Assembly: GCA_964520585.1 (NCBI GenBank)
Contig: CAZFOO010000004.1
Location: forward strand, 1-64,000
From: PXAP01 sp964520585
GTDB taxonomy: Bacteria; Bacteroidota; Bacteroidia; Bacteroidales; PUMT01
Reading direction: 5' to 3'
DNA: 64,000 bases
Made by a program: the position numbers and the translations under genes
Shown here: piece by piece, positions 9,601 through 17,930 of the stretch
Numbering within the stretch: position 1 is the first letter of the stretch
How the letters are laid out: each line of letters begins with the position of its first letter
The notes under the pieces: model-generated
Seen by the model: only the letters and a program-made list of their open reading frames with translations
Database searches by the model: none
What the model was told of the DNA's origin: nothing

Positions 9601-10091
9601 CAGGTAAAAGCATGGGGAACGGAATGCTTGATTCTCTGAGTGATATCATTTACATCAAACCAGAAGATTTTGATAAGACTAAGACCAGGGAAATGGCAGG
9701 GGAAATCGAAGAGCTTAATTCTGCAATGCTTAAAATGGACAGGAAATACATTCTTATAGGACCCGGAAGATGGGGTACCAGGGACCGGTTTATAGGTATT
9801 CCGGTGGCCTGGCCTCAAATATCCAATGCTGCAGTGATAGTTGAAATGAGCATGGAAGGTTTTCCTCTTGATGCATCTCTCGGGTCCCATTTTTTTCATA
9901 ACCTTACTTCTATGAATGTCGGGTATTTTGCTGTAAATCATTCAGATCCTGCAGATTTTATCAGAATGGACCTGCTCGAGTCAGGAAATATTACCAGGGA
10001 AACCAAGTTTTTCAGGCACGTCAGGTTTTCCCGTCCGCTAAAAGTGTTAATGGATGGCAAGAAAGGTATGGCATTAATAGTCAGGGAATAA
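6627..10091 (+). CDS. Receiver-domain / PEP synthase ATP-grasp fusion protein, long paralogue
   Basis: The 1154-residue protein is cytoplasmic. In order it shows a GAF-like or sensor N-terminus with a helical linker (about 1-185), a receiver-like domain with no acceptor Asp (about 190-325), and a second receiver-like domain (about 340-490) with LLVEDS at its start, ISDVSFP at about 415-420 supplying a candidate acceptor Asp, and a Lys near its end. The N-terminal ATP-grasp region of PEP synthase/pyruvate phosphate dikinase follows (about 605-930: SLGGKGRGLAF, IRSSSLFEDS near 696, then VGLGQYVVEG). A conserved C-terminal block contains GPGRWGTRDRF. The phosphohistidine and PEP-binding TIM-barrel domains of real PEP synthase are absent. 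A close paralogue follows 93 bases downstream. Substrate and output are unknown. Confidence 0.8.
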   Translation: MGGEHSNNGRHDIKLLLEDRKERLKELACINRTTAILKQGKPIEESLHQIVMLLPEAWQYPEFTVARILFEGKEYKSPGFIKSPWVQSQSFQTVDDHVGIIEIYYTREFAEIDEGPFLKEERHLIDNICSLMVGYINSYKAKSIFFRAGKKESIKKQHSDYQEKVLNSRQLLQRFLNKHNSQRDLFHDLMPFKVKEILLVATLYDAYSIEKEGRFTDYMLGQYHQLDIASFPRVTGVSKMEEALDELQNKHYDMVIVMMGVDKQTPFLLSRKLKEDFPYVPIFFLLNSNRDIELYEKEVSRFGFVDRVFLWNGDPKMFFAMVKLLEDHVNVENDTAMGFTKVILLVEDSPKYYSRYLPMIYSIVLEQTKHLIADVNTDELYKVLKLRGRPKILLASSYEEATEIFNRYREYLLCVISDVSFPRKGKPDRKAGVDLIRYVKSQINNLPTLLQSADIENQKTAHELRSSFINKNSETLLQDLKSFITYFLGFGHFVYRDNKGRQIAVAKSMREFEAYLKTVPDESLIYHGAKNHFSLWLMARGEVKIARIINPLKISDFKNPGEMRDFLVNIIYSHRNEQDRGKIVNFEKSAIQEESNIVSFSSGSLGGKGRGLAFVNSLIYNFRFSDMISGINIRTPITGIIGTDEFDIFLELNKLYDKIYNEDSYDRIKQLFLEGKLSYNLEKKLKIFLRTVERPIAIRSSSLFEDSLMQPFSGIFETYLLPNNHPAFDIRLKQAMDAIKLVFASIFSDNAKIYFESIDYKIEEEKMAIVIQEVVGNQYGDCYYPHISGTAQSHNYYPVAHMKPEEGFSVIAVGLGQYVVEGEKAYRFSPAYPALEISSEKDLLKNSQVQFYAVNMAKPDIDILEGEDAGLIRLDISEAERHGNLRHCASVYDADNDNIVAGTEKPGPRVINFANILKYDYIPLAGALRAILDVVEEALGCPVEIEFAIDLNRGPDGLPSFYLLQIKPLFGNESDYNIDEEKFTQDSIMLRSGKSMGNGMLDSLSDIIYIKPEDFDKTKTREMAGEIEELNSAMLKMDRKYILIGPGRWGTRDRFIGIPVAWPQISNAAVIVEMSMEGFPLDASLGSHFFHNLTSMNVGYFAVNHSDPADFIRMDLLESGNITRETKFFRHVRFSRPLKVLMDGKKGMALIVRE

Positions 10092-10184
10092 CATATAATT
10101 CCCGGGTTTTCATTTTGTAATTTTAAGTACAGGACAGTTTATAGTATGGCAGTAAATTAATAATTCAACAGGAAAAATATAATT

Positions 10185-13100
10185 ATGGATCAACACCTTA
10201 CTGATATTGACGAGCTTGACCGGTATAAATTCCATGATACTTCCTTCAACATACTCATGCAGAAACGGATTCACCGGGTATTGCTGATTTGCAGTAATTA
10301 TGATGCTTTTATGTTGGAAGAAGACGGGAGAATAGATGAGCAGTTGTTTAATGAGTATGTATCACTTAACCTAAGTGCCCCTCCCTTATTCTTAAAAGCA
10401 ACAAGCGATAAAGAAGCACTTGAGGTCCTTAAAACGGAAAAGGTAGATCTGGTTATATCCATGTTCAGCATTGGCGGTGAGTCTGATGTTTTTACCCTCT
10501 CAGGAGAAATTAAAGTAGCCTATCCACATATTCCTATAGTTGTGCTGACATATTTTTCAAGGGAAGTTTCGATGAAGCTTGCCAATGAAGATCTTTCTGC
10601 AATTGATTATGTTTTTTGCTGGCTGGGTAACGCAGATCTCCTGCTTGCAATTATTAAGCTGATTGAAGACAAGATGAACGCCGAACATGATGTTGATCAG
10701 GGCGGTGTACAAACTATTCTGCTGGTTGAAAATTCTATACGGTATATTTCCAGTTACCTTCCTAATCTTTACAAGATAATACTGAAGCAATCGCGTGATT
10801 TTGCCCGCGAAGCTTTGAATGCTCATCAAAAGAACCTGAGGATGAGGGGCAGACCAAAGATCTTGCTGGCAACCAACTATGAGGAGGCACTTGCATTTTA
10901 TGAAAAGTACAAACATAATCTTCTGGGTGTAATATCGGATATATCATATGACAGGAAAAGCAAAAGAGATCCGCGGGCTGGTATCAGGCTGTGCAGGAAA
11001 GTTAAGAAGGATGACCCTCATATGCCTGTTCTCCTGCAATCCAGCAATAAAGATTTTTATAAACCTGCCGTCGAACTTAATGCAGGATTTATACACAAGT
11101 ATTCCAAGACATTATCAATAGAACTCAGAAACTTTGTAATAAGGCAGTTTTCCTTCGGGGAATTTATTTTCCGTGATCCTGCAACACATAAGGAAATATG
11201 CAGGGCTGCCGATCTACAGGCTTTACAGCAGGCCATACTTACCATTCCAGAGCATGTGCTTGCATTTCATTCCAGCCAGAATCATTTCTCGAGATGGCTG
11301 AATGCAAGGGCATTATTCCCTATTGCCCAGATGTTTAAATATCTCCGGGTGGAAGATTTTAATAATATCGAGGATGTGCGGAAATATATTTATTCGGCAA
11401 TTTCAGGTTTCCGTTCAAGTAAAGGGCGTGGAATAATTGCCCAGTTTGATAAAAACAGTTTCGATGAATACCTGATGTTCTCCCGTATCGGAGAAGGGTC
11501 TATCGGAGGCAAAGCCCGGGGACTGGCATTTATAAATTCTATCTTAAAAAAGAACAGGATATACAATAAATTTCCCGGGACCCTGATTACAATACCTCGT
11601 ACGGTGGTAGTAAGTACCGATATTTTTGATGAGTTTATGGAGACCAATGAGCTATACAAACTCGGACTTTCAGATGCTTCAGACGATGAAATACTTGAGA
11701 GGTTCGTTAATGCCAGTCTGCCGGGAAGACTGCACCAGGATCTTTATGCATTTATTTCCGTAGTGCGTAACCCGGTCGCCATACGCTCATCTAGTAAGCT
11801 GGAAGACAGTCATTACCAACCGTTTGCCGGAATATACTCAACCTATATGATCCCCAGGGTGGACGATAGTACTATGATGATCAAAATGCTTACTGATGCC
11901 ATAAAATCTGTTTATGCTTCTGTTTATTACAAAAGCAGCAAAGCATATATGACTGCTACAGCTAACGTTATAGATGAGGAGAAAATGGGGATCATACTTC
12001 AGGAAGTCTGCGGCACACGAAGTGAAAATAAATTTTATCCCACTATTTCCGGGGTGGCACGGTCAATAAATTTTTATCCCATTGCTCCGGAAAAACCTGA
12101 AGATGGCATTGCCAACATTGCTTTCGGCCTCGGAAAGCTTATAGTTGATGGTGGAATATCTTTGCGTTTTTCTCCAAAGTACCCTAAAAAGGTATTGCAG
12201 CTCTCCTCGCCCGACCAGGCATTGAGAGAATCACAAAAGAAATTCTATGCCCTTGACCTGAATGTCGACAGTTTTGTTCCTTCCACGGATGATGGAGTGA
12301 ATATACTTAAGATGAACATAAGGGATGCAGCAGAAGAGCCTGCTTTCAGACATGTGGGATCCACATATGATTTTGAATACAACATGATACGTGAGGGAAC
12401 CGGACATTCCGGCAAGAAACTGGTGACTTTTTCAAATATTCTTAATCATAACACTTTCCCTCTTGCAGATATTCTGCAAAACTTATTGAAAACCGGCCAT
12501 GAGGAAATGAACAATCCTATCGAAATTGAATTTGCAGTTGATCTCGACAGGCCAAAAGGAGAGCCCGGTATTTTTTATTTTCTTCAGATCCGGCCTATAG
12601 TACATGGAGAGCAAAAGGTGGATGTCGATTTTGATACAATTGAAAAAGATAATACTATTGTTTATTCAGAATCTGCTTTGGGATATGGGACAATAACCAC
12701 TATTTCAGATTTTGTTTACGTTAAGCCCGAGACCTTTCATGCAAAAGACAATAAAGTAATTGCACTGGAAATAGAAGAGATAAATAATAAGTTTATCAAC
12801 CAAAAAAGGAATTATGTGCTTACTGGCCCCGGTCGCTGGGGGTCTAGTGATCCCTGGCTTGGCATACCGATTAAATGGGCGCAGATCTCCATGGCCAGGG
12901 TTATTATTGAATCGGGTCTTGAAAATTATCATATTGATCCAAGCCAGGGAACCCATTTTTTTCAGAACCTTACATCTTTCCGGGTTGGTTATTTTACTGT
13001 AAATCCTCATTTCAATGAAGGTTTCTATGATATTAATTATCTTAATTCTCAACCTGCCTTCTACGAAGGAAGGTATGTAAGGCATGTCCGTTTTGAATGT

Positions 13101-13187
13101 CCATTAAAGATACAGATTGACGGAAGGCATAACAAAGGTGTAATATTCAAGCCAAGACCAATGAAAGAAGAAGCTGAATTAGCCTGA
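10185..13187 (+). CDS. Receiver-domain / PEP synthase ATP-grasp fusion protein, short paralogue
   Basis: The 1000-residue protein repeats the layout of its neighbour but lacks the GAF-like N-terminus. It has a receiver-like domain without acceptor Asp (about 28-155, VLLICSNYDAF), then a second receiver-like domain (about 170-320) with ISDISYD near residue 251. The PPDK-type ATP-grasp region follows (about 430-770: SIGGKARGLAF, IRSSSKLEDS near 533, FGLGKLIVDG), then the C-terminal GPGRWGSSDPWLGIP block. As in the first copy there is no phosphohistidine or TIM-barrel part, so PEP synthesis is not expected. The two genes share orientation and are separated by 93 bases, so they probably arose by duplication and may act as a pair. 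Function is not assigned. Confidence 0.8.
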   Translation: MDQHLTDIDELDRYKFHDTSFNILMQKRIHRVLLICSNYDAFMLEEDGRIDEQLFNEYVSLNLSAPPLFLKATSDKEALEVLKTEKVDLVISMFSIGGESDVFTLSGEIKVAYPHIPIVVLTYFSREVSMKLANEDLSAIDYVFCWLGNADLLLAIIKLIEDKMNAEHDVDQGGVQTILLVENSIRYISSYLPNLYKIILKQSRDFAREALNAHQKNLRMRGRPKILLATNYEEALAFYEKYKHNLLGVISDISYDRKSKRDPRAGIRLCRKVKKDDPHMPVLLQSSNKDFYKPAVELNAGFIHKYSKTLSIELRNFVIRQFSFGEFIFRDPATHKEICRAADLQALQQAILTIPEHVLAFHSSQNHFSRWLNARALFPIAQMFKYLRVEDFNNIEDVRKYIYSAISGFRSSKGRGIIAQFDKNSFDEYLMFSRIGEGSIGGKARGLAFINSILKKNRIYNKFPGTLITIPRTVVVSTDIFDEFMETNELYKLGLSDASDDEILERFVNASLPGRLHQDLYAFISVVRNPVAIRSSSKLEDSHYQPFAGIYSTYMIPRVDDSTMMIKMLTDAIKSVYASVYYKSSKAYMTATANVIDEEKMGIILQEVCGTRSENKFYPTISGVARSINFYPIAPEKPEDGIANIAFGLGKLIVDGGISLRFSPKYPKKVLQLSSPDQALRESQKKFYALDLNVDSFVPSTDDGVNILKMNIRDAAEEPAFRHVGSTYDFEYNMIREGTGHSGKKLVTFSNILNHNTFPLADILQNLLKTGHEEMNNPIEIEFAVDLDRPKGEPGIFYFLQIRPIVHGEQKVDVDFDTIEKDNTIVYSESALGYGTITTISDFVYVKPETFHAKDNKVIALEIEEINNKFINQKRNYVLTGPGRWGSSDPWLGIPIKWAQISMARVIIESGLENYHIDPSQGTHFFQNLTSFRVGYFTVNPHFNEGFYDINYLNSQPAFYEGRYVRHVRFECPLKIQIDGRHNKGVIFKPRPMKEEAELA

Positions 13188-13407
13188 CTAATTCAGAAAT
13201 ATTCTCAACAATATGAAATTAAGCTCGCTGCACAATCTTGTCTTGCTGCATTAAGCCTGCATCCTGATATTAATCAGACCCTGAATTTTCATTATGGCTG
13301 ATTGTATGTATGTTATTTATTGCAGCCACAGTGCTTTTTGTTCAGGCAACTTTAATTGGAACCACAACAGGTTGAGCGTTGGTACTGGTTTAGTATGGTC
13401 CGTTATT

Positions 13408-14295
13408 CTAAATTAATGAGTCGGCTGATGATGTTTCCATTTTTCGGTCAACCTTTTTTACCAGTCCCTGCAAAACATTCCCGGGTCCCACTTCGATAAA
13501 GGAATCAGCGCCATCGCTGATCATATTCCGTATGGTCTGTGTCCATCTGACGGGGGAAGTAAGCTGGGCTACCAGGTTTTCTTTTATATGTAAAGGATCA
13601 GTTACCGGTTTTGCCGTGACATTCTGATAGACCGGACATACAGGTTTGGTGATGTATGTTTTTTCGATCGCTTCGGCAAGTTCTGTCCGGGCAGGTTCCA
13701 TGAGCGGAGAATGGAATGCTCCGCCAACCATCAGCTTAAGGGCACGTTTTGCTCCAAGCTCCTTCAGCTTCTCAATTGCCGTATTTATGCCTTTTTCAGA
13801 ACCGGATATAACGATTTGTCCGGGACTATTATAATTGGCCGGCACTACCGTTTCGGGTATTTCCCTGCATACTTTTTCAACTACCTCATCATCCAGACCT
13901 AAAATTGCAGCCATGGTTGATGGCTCAGCTTCACAGGCACTTTGCATTGCCATTGCTCTTACTGAAACCAGTCTCAGACCGTCCTCAAAAGTAAGGCTTC
14001 CTGCAGCAACCAGGGCCGAAAATTCGCCCAGGGAATGGCCGGCAACCATGCCGGGAGAAAATGAATCTCCGAGGACTTTTGCCGTTATCACAGAGTGAAG
14101 GAAGACAGCCGGCTGTGTAACCCTTGTTTGTTTAAGATCGTCTCCGGTTCCTCCAAACATTAGTTTTGTTATTTCAAATCCTAGTATTTTATTGGCTTTT
14201 TCGAATAAATCCATTGCAACCGGGAACCTGTCATATAGGTCTTTGCCCATTCCCGGGAACTGGGCTCCCTGTCCGGGAAATACATATGCGTTCAT
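13408..14295 (-). CDS. fabD: Malonyl-CoA:acyl carrier protein transacylase
   Basis: The 295-residue enzyme loads malonate from CoA onto acyl carrier protein for fatty acid synthesis in the cytoplasm. It begins YVFPGQGAQFPGMG, the oxyanion/substrate loop. It has the nucleophile motif GHSLGEFSA (Ser88) and GGAFHSPLM with the catalytic histidine near residue 198. Length is normal for FabD. The other fab genes are not nearby; it stands alone, 162 bases from folE on the same strand. No terminator was recognised after it. Confidence 0.96.
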   Translation of the reverse strand: MNAYVFPGQGAQFPGMGKDLYDRFPVAMDLFEKANKILGFEITKLMFGGTGDDLKQTRVTQPAVFLHSVITAKVLGDSFSPGMVAGHSLGEFSALVAAGSLTFEDGLRLVSVRAMAMQSACEAEPSTMAAILGLDDEVVEKVCREIPETVVPANYNSPGQIVISGSEKGINTAIEKLKELGAKRALKLMVGGAFHSPLMEPARTELAEAIEKTYITKPVCPVYQNVTAKPVTDPLHIKENLVAQLTSPVRWTQTIRNMISDGADSFIEVGPGNVLQGLVKKVDRKMETSSADSLI

Positions 14296-14457
14296 ATAAT
14301 TTCTTTTTACTGTATTGGTAATATGCTTTATTTTAATTGCTTGCGCATCCTGTTAAGCTCTATTTATATTAGTTTCACTAACAGCAGAAAATATCCTTTA
14401 TGATCCGTATTTTCTTGGAAAACTACCTTCCAGGTCAATAGAATTACCGGGTCATGA

Positions 14458-15117
14458 TCAGTGAAGTTTAGCTCCTATGAGGTGAATGAATTCTTCCCGT
14501 GTCTGATTTTGGTTGAGGAAGGCACCAGTGAAGGCAGAAGTGGTTGTTACCGAATTTTGTTTCTGGATTCCTCTCATTTGCATACACATGTGATGAGCTT
14601 CTATAACTACTGCCACACCCAGAGGATCAAGTGCCTGCTGGATGCAATCCCTTATCTGAGTTGTCAGTCTTTCCTGTACCTGGAGTCTTCTTGAAAAGGC
14701 ATCTACCACACGTGCTATCTTGCTTAGTCCGGTGATATGCATATTAGGTATATAACCAACATGTGCCTTCCCGTAAAAAGGTATCATGTGATGTTCGCAC
14801 ATCGAATACAGCTCGATATCCTTCACAAGGACCATTTGCTTGTAGTCTTCCCTGAATTTCGCGGAAGTTATTATATCCATAGGGTTCAGGTTATAACCGT
14901 GTGTCAGGAATTGCATGGCTTTGCCTACACGCATCGGTGTTTTTTCGAGACCTTCCCGGTTCGTATCTTCTCCGAGTATCCGGAGTATCTCTTTGTAGTG
15001 GTAAGCTAGTTTTACTGTGTCTTCCGGATGGAATATTTCAATTTTAGAGTAGCCGAATTCCTCATTTTCAATCGTCACATTTTCTGTCGGATCTATTTTC
15101 TTGTTTTTAGTTTCCAT
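14458..15117 (-). CDS. folE: GTP cyclohydrolase I
   Basis: The product converts GTP to 7,8-dihydroneopterin triphosphate. The zinc site is visible as SMCEHHMIPF, with the second cysteine in HHMCMQMRGI. VGYIPNMHITGLSKIARVV is the family signature, and TREGLEKTPMRVGKA-type sequence lies in the N-terminal half. The start chosen is the ATG at 15117 (219 residues); ATGs at 15129 and 15147 are also in frame, and all overlap the end of the upstream pterin-synthase gene. The overlap suggests one transcript. With that neighbour the pathway could lead to a tetrahydropterin or to queuosine; folate synthesis also needs this step. Confidence 0.95.
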   Translation of the reverse strand: METKNKKIDPTENVTIENEEFGYSKIEIFHPEDTVKLAYHYKEILRILGEDTNREGLEKTPMRVGKAMQFLTHGYNLNPMDIITSAKFREDYKQMVLVKDIELYSMCEHHMIPFYGKAHVGYIPNMHITGLSKIARVVDAFSRRLQVQERLTTQIRDCIQQALDPLGVAVVIEAHHMCMQMRGIQKQNSVTTTSAFTGAFLNQNQTREEFIHLIGAKLH

Positions 15118-15520
15118 AATATTCTGCATAATTATTTTCGGTTTCAATAATTTTTATACGATGCAGTTCAATACCGAGCAGCCTGATATGAGGATCGAGC
15201 ACATCCCAGATCGCCACTGCCAGATTTTCTGTGGATGCAATTTTTCCATTCATGAAATCCACTTCTGTGTTGATATTTTTATGATCTGCTTTTTCGATGA
15301 CATGTTCTTTGATTATCTTGCTAAGTAATTTAAGATTAACAACAAAGCCGGTTTCAGTGTTGATCTGCCCCTTAACGGTCACAAATAATATATAATTATG
15401 GCCGTGCCAGTTAGGATTTGAGCATTTCCCATAAACTTTTAAGTTTTCTTCATCCGTCCATTCTGGTTTAAACAGGCGGTGACCGGCATTGAATGTTTCT
15501 CTGCGGGTTACATGGATCAT
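15107..15520 (-). CDS. 6-pyruvoyl-tetrahydropterin synthase / QueD family protein
   Basis: The 137-residue enzyme acts on 7,8-dihydroneopterin triphosphate, the FolE product. Zinc ligands are His in FNAGHRLF and the two His of WHGHNY; the catalytic Cys lies in YGKCSNPNWHGHNY. The Cys-to-His spacing resembles 6-pyruvoyl-tetrahydropterin synthases as well as QueD, so sequence alone does not settle whether the product is 6-pyruvoyl-tetrahydropterin or 6-carboxy-tetrahydropterin. The other queuosine genes (queC, queE, queF) are not in the window. Its stop overlaps the start of folE by about 11 bases, so the two consecutive pathway steps are coupled. Confidence 0.88.
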   Translation of the reverse strand: MIHVTRRETFNAGHRLFKPEWTDEENLKVYGKCSNPNWHGHNYILFVTVKGQINTETGFVVNLKLLSKIIKEHVIEKADHKNINTEVDFMNGKIASTENLAVAIWDVLDPHIRLLGIELHRIKIIETENNYAEYYGN

Positions 15521-15925
15521 GGTAACTTAGATTACATTATAAATTTATATTAGCGGTGGTTGAAAACCAACCTGAATTAAACTTCAAATGTACATGAATT
15601 TTTTTTTATCCGAATTTTTCATCAGACGAAATCTGCAAAAAGTAAAGCTGGCTACATGAAAAATCGACGAAGTCAAAATACACATAGTCGGATGAAAAAA
15701 ATTGACTTCGTTCATTAGATTATGCTGTGCTCATTTCTTTTAAAGGTATAATCAACCGCAGGGTTACATTTTGTGAAAAATATTTTTTAGTCCGCTTGAT
15801 ACAAACAAGATTAGTTTACATATCATTTTGTTCGGTTGCTATTCTTACATTCAGCGTTCTTCCGTTTCCTGTTTTTGCACCGATGCATCTAAATAATTAT
15901 CTTTGGGCCAACTAAAAATAATTAT
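15521..15925. other. Intergenic region holding dispersed repeat copy A
   Basis: This 405-base region separates the divergent pterin-synthase and rfaD genes. It contains the structured repeat at 15591-15750. On the minus strand TACATTTG (15592-15585) fits the -7 consensus and could serve the pterin genes. Nothing coding is supported. Confidence 0.5.
15591..15750. repeat. Dispersed structured repeat, copy A
   Basis: About 160 bases match copy B (50769-50927) with few differences, and copy C (19631-19745) more loosely. It contains an outer imperfect inverted repeat (AATTTTTTTTATCCGA near 15598 against TCGGATGAAAAAAATT near 15688) and an inner one (CGACGAAGTCAA near 15665 against TTGACTTCG near 15702). 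No reading frame is conserved between copies, so it looks like a noncoding palindromic or MITE-like element. Confidence 0.8.
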
Positions 15926-16891
15926 ATGATCATTATAACCGGAGCTGCCGGATTCATTGGCAGCAATCTTCTGGCAAGACTGAATTCTGATGGATACCGG
16001 GATATTGTGCTTGTGGATGATTTTAAACGAGAAGATAAAAATCTCAATATTGAAAGTAAGCAATATACTTTACGCATCCATCGTGATGAATTTCTGATTT
16101 GGCTGACAAAAAACCATAGGCTTATACAATTTGTTTTTCATCTGGGTGCACGAACCGATACTGCTGAAATGAGACAGGAGGTGTTCGACAGGCTTAATCT
16201 AAGCTATTCGAAGAAGTTGTGGACACATTGTGTTGAATATGGTCTTCCTTTAATATATGCCTCATCAGCAGCAACCTATGGATTGGGAGAACACGGATTT
16301 AGTGATGACCACACAATACCCGGAAAGCTTAAGCCCCTTAATCCATATGGAGAATCGAAAAATGAGTTTGATAAATGGGTTTTGCTTCAGGAGCAAAAGC
16401 CCTTTTTTTGGGCAGGGCTTAAATTTTTTAATGTTTATGGTCCTAATGAATACCATAAAGGGCGTATGGCGTCGGTTGTCTTTCATGCATATAACCAAAT
16501 AAAAGCAACAGGCAAAATGAAACTTTTCCGTTCTCATAACCCTGGTTACGGTAACGGAGAACAAAAACGGGATTTTATCTATGTAAAAGATGTAGTAGAT
16601 GTTCTGTGTTTTCTGATGCAAACCCGTAAGGATTCTGCTATCTATAATCTTGGCACCGGTGAAGCCCGTTCTTTCAGGGATCTTGCGCGAAGCACATTCG
16701 TTGCCATGGGGAAAGATGTGAACATTGTATTTATTGATACCCCGGAGGACATAAGAGATAAATACCAATACTTTACCGAGGCGGAAATGCAAAAATTGCG
16801 CAAAGCAGGTTATAAACGACCATTTACAAGCCTGGAGGAAGGCATCCAGGAATATGTTAGCAGTTATTTGGTGTCCGGATCGATAAGATAA
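15926..16891 (+). CDS. rfaD: ADP-L-glycero-D-manno-heptose 6-epimerase
   Basis: The 321-residue enzyme of the extended short-chain dehydrogenase family makes the heptose precursor of the lipopolysaccharide inner core. It has the NAD(P)-binding motif ITGAAGFIGSN at residues 4-14, LVDDF after the second strand, the catalytic serine region YASSAATYG near 110, and NPYGESK with the Tyr-x3-Lys pair near 138. The long insert FFNVYGPNEYHKGRMAS is typical of the heptose epimerase. Length is close to that of E. coli HldD. It stands alone between dispersed repeat copy A and the first superoxide dismutase. Confidence 0.93.
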   Translation: MIIITGAAGFIGSNLLARLNSDGYRDIVLVDDFKREDKNLNIESKQYTLRIHRDEFLIWLTKNHRLIQFVFHLGARTDTAEMRQEVFDRLNLSYSKKLWTHCVEYGLPLIYASSAATYGLGEHGFSDDHTIPGKLKPLNPYGESKNEFDKWVLLQEQKPFFWAGLKFFNVYGPNEYHKGRMASVVFHAYNQIKATGKMKLFRSHNPGYGNGEQKRDFIYVKDVVDVLCFLMQTRKDSAIYNLGTGEARSFRDLARSTFVAMGKDVNIVFIDTPEDIRDKYQYFTEAEMQKLRKAGYKRPFTSLEEGIQEYVSSYLVSGSIR

Positions 16892-17009
16892 TTATAGTCG
16901 TCTGACTCAAAAAAGATATTTGGTTTTGAACATTTAGGGAGGCAATTTGTTTGTAGTTTGTAATTAAACTAAATAAAAATAAAATTATAACTTTTAAAAT
17001 TACAAGCAT

Positions 17010-17615
17010 ATGTCTTTCAAATTACCATCATTAAAATATGATTACAATGCACTCGAGCCCCATATCGATGCCCGGACCATGGAGATCCACCACACTAAAC
17101 ATCATGCTGCATATACGGATAAGCTAAATACAGCAATAGAGAATACCGAACTTGCCGGGAAGAGCATTGAAAATATACTTGAAAATATTTCCGGTCACCC
17201 TGTGGGTGTGAGAAATAACGGGGGCGGGTATTTTAATCACAATCTCTTCTGGGAAATAATGTCTCCCCGGGGCGGCGGTCAGCCAACAGGTGAGCTTTTG
17301 TCCGCCATCAACAACTCCTTCGGATCTTTTGAGTCATTCAAAGAGAAATTTTCGAACGCTGCTGCCACAAGATTCGGGTCTGGATGGGCATGGCTTGTTG
17401 CCAGAGATGGCAAACTCATGGTTACTTCTACCCCCAACCAGGATAACCCGTTGATGGATGTTGTTCCTGCAGGTGAGAGAGGAATTCCCGTTTTGGGACT
17501 GGATGTATGGGAGCATGCTTACTATTTGCATTACCAGAACAGAAGGCCGGATTATATAAATGCATTCTGGAACGTTATAAACTGGGATGAGGTGTCAAAT
17601 AAATTGAAAGGATAG
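17010..17615 (+). CDS. Fe/Mn superoxide dismutase, cytoplasmic copy 1
   Basis: The 201-residue enzyme disproportionates superoxide. Metal ligands are His27 (IHHTKHH), the His of FNHNLFW near residue 77, and Asp and His of DVWEHAYY near residues 164-168. It has no signal peptide. It is much closer in protein and DNA sequence to the inverted copy at 18798-19529 than to the copy at 17931, and the shared C-terminal half is nearly identical between the two. Iron, manganese or cambialistic use cannot be fixed from sequence, although Bacteroidota homologues are often cambialistic. It is followed by a good terminator. Confidence 0.93.
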   Translation: MSFKLPSLKYDYNALEPHIDARTMEIHHTKHHAAYTDKLNTAIENTELAGKSIENILENISGHPVGVRNNGGGYFNHNLFWEIMSPRGGGQPTGELLSAINNSFGSFESFKEKFSNAAATRFGSGWAWLVARDGKLMVTSTPNQDNPLMDVVPAGERGIPVLGLDVWEHAYYLHYQNRRPDYINAFWNVINWDEVSNKLKG

Positions 17616-17618
17616 AAT

Positions 17619-17650
17619 CTATGTTTTTCAAAACATAGTTATTTTTCATT
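17619..17650 (+). terminator. Rho-independent terminator after SOD copy 1
   Basis: CTATGTTTT at 17619-17627 pairs perfectly with AAAACATAG at 17630-17638 across a two-base gap, followed by TTATTTTTC. It lies 4 bases after the stop codon. Confidence 0.7.
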
Positions 17651-17657
17651 TTTTAAA

Positions 17658-17688
17658 TTGGTTAAGTAGAGGTTGGTTTTTAGGTTTG
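17658..17688 (+). promoter_or_regulatory. Candidate promoter, distal, for SOD copy 2
   Basis: TTG at 17658-17660, a 20-base spacer and TAGGTTTG at 17681-17688 match the Bacteroidota consensus. It would give a leader of about 240 bases before the gene at 17931. The rest of the 315-base gap between the two dismutase genes holds no gene. Confidence 0.4.
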
Positions 17689-17852
17689 ATTTGAAAAGGG
17701 GAGCTGATGAAAATCCGGTTTCCCTTTTGTGCATTAAAATAATCCTTCTTTTTTTGTGCGAATAGACCGGACTGGTGCAGGCTTTTTGCATTTATGATTG
17801 TTGCTGAAATTCATTTGGTGCCTGAGGTGTATCTGAAATAATTTCTCTTGTT

Positions 17853-17884
17853 TTTGTTGTTTTGCGGATTATTTCGTAAATTGT
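17853..17884 (+). promoter_or_regulatory. Candidate promoter, proximal, for SOD copy 2
   Basis: TTTG at 17853-17856, a 20-base spacer and TAAATTGT at 17877-17884, which misses TAnnTTTG at its end. It lies about 46 bases before the start codon. Confidence 0.3.
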
Positions 17885-17930
17885 GTTTGTACGATATCAA
17901 ACCTATTTAAAAACCAAATATTAATTAGCT

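Noticed and set aside
13188..13407. Small gene or RNA between the ATP-grasp gene and fabD
   Set aside because: Only very short frames exist and no hairpin or family signature was seen.
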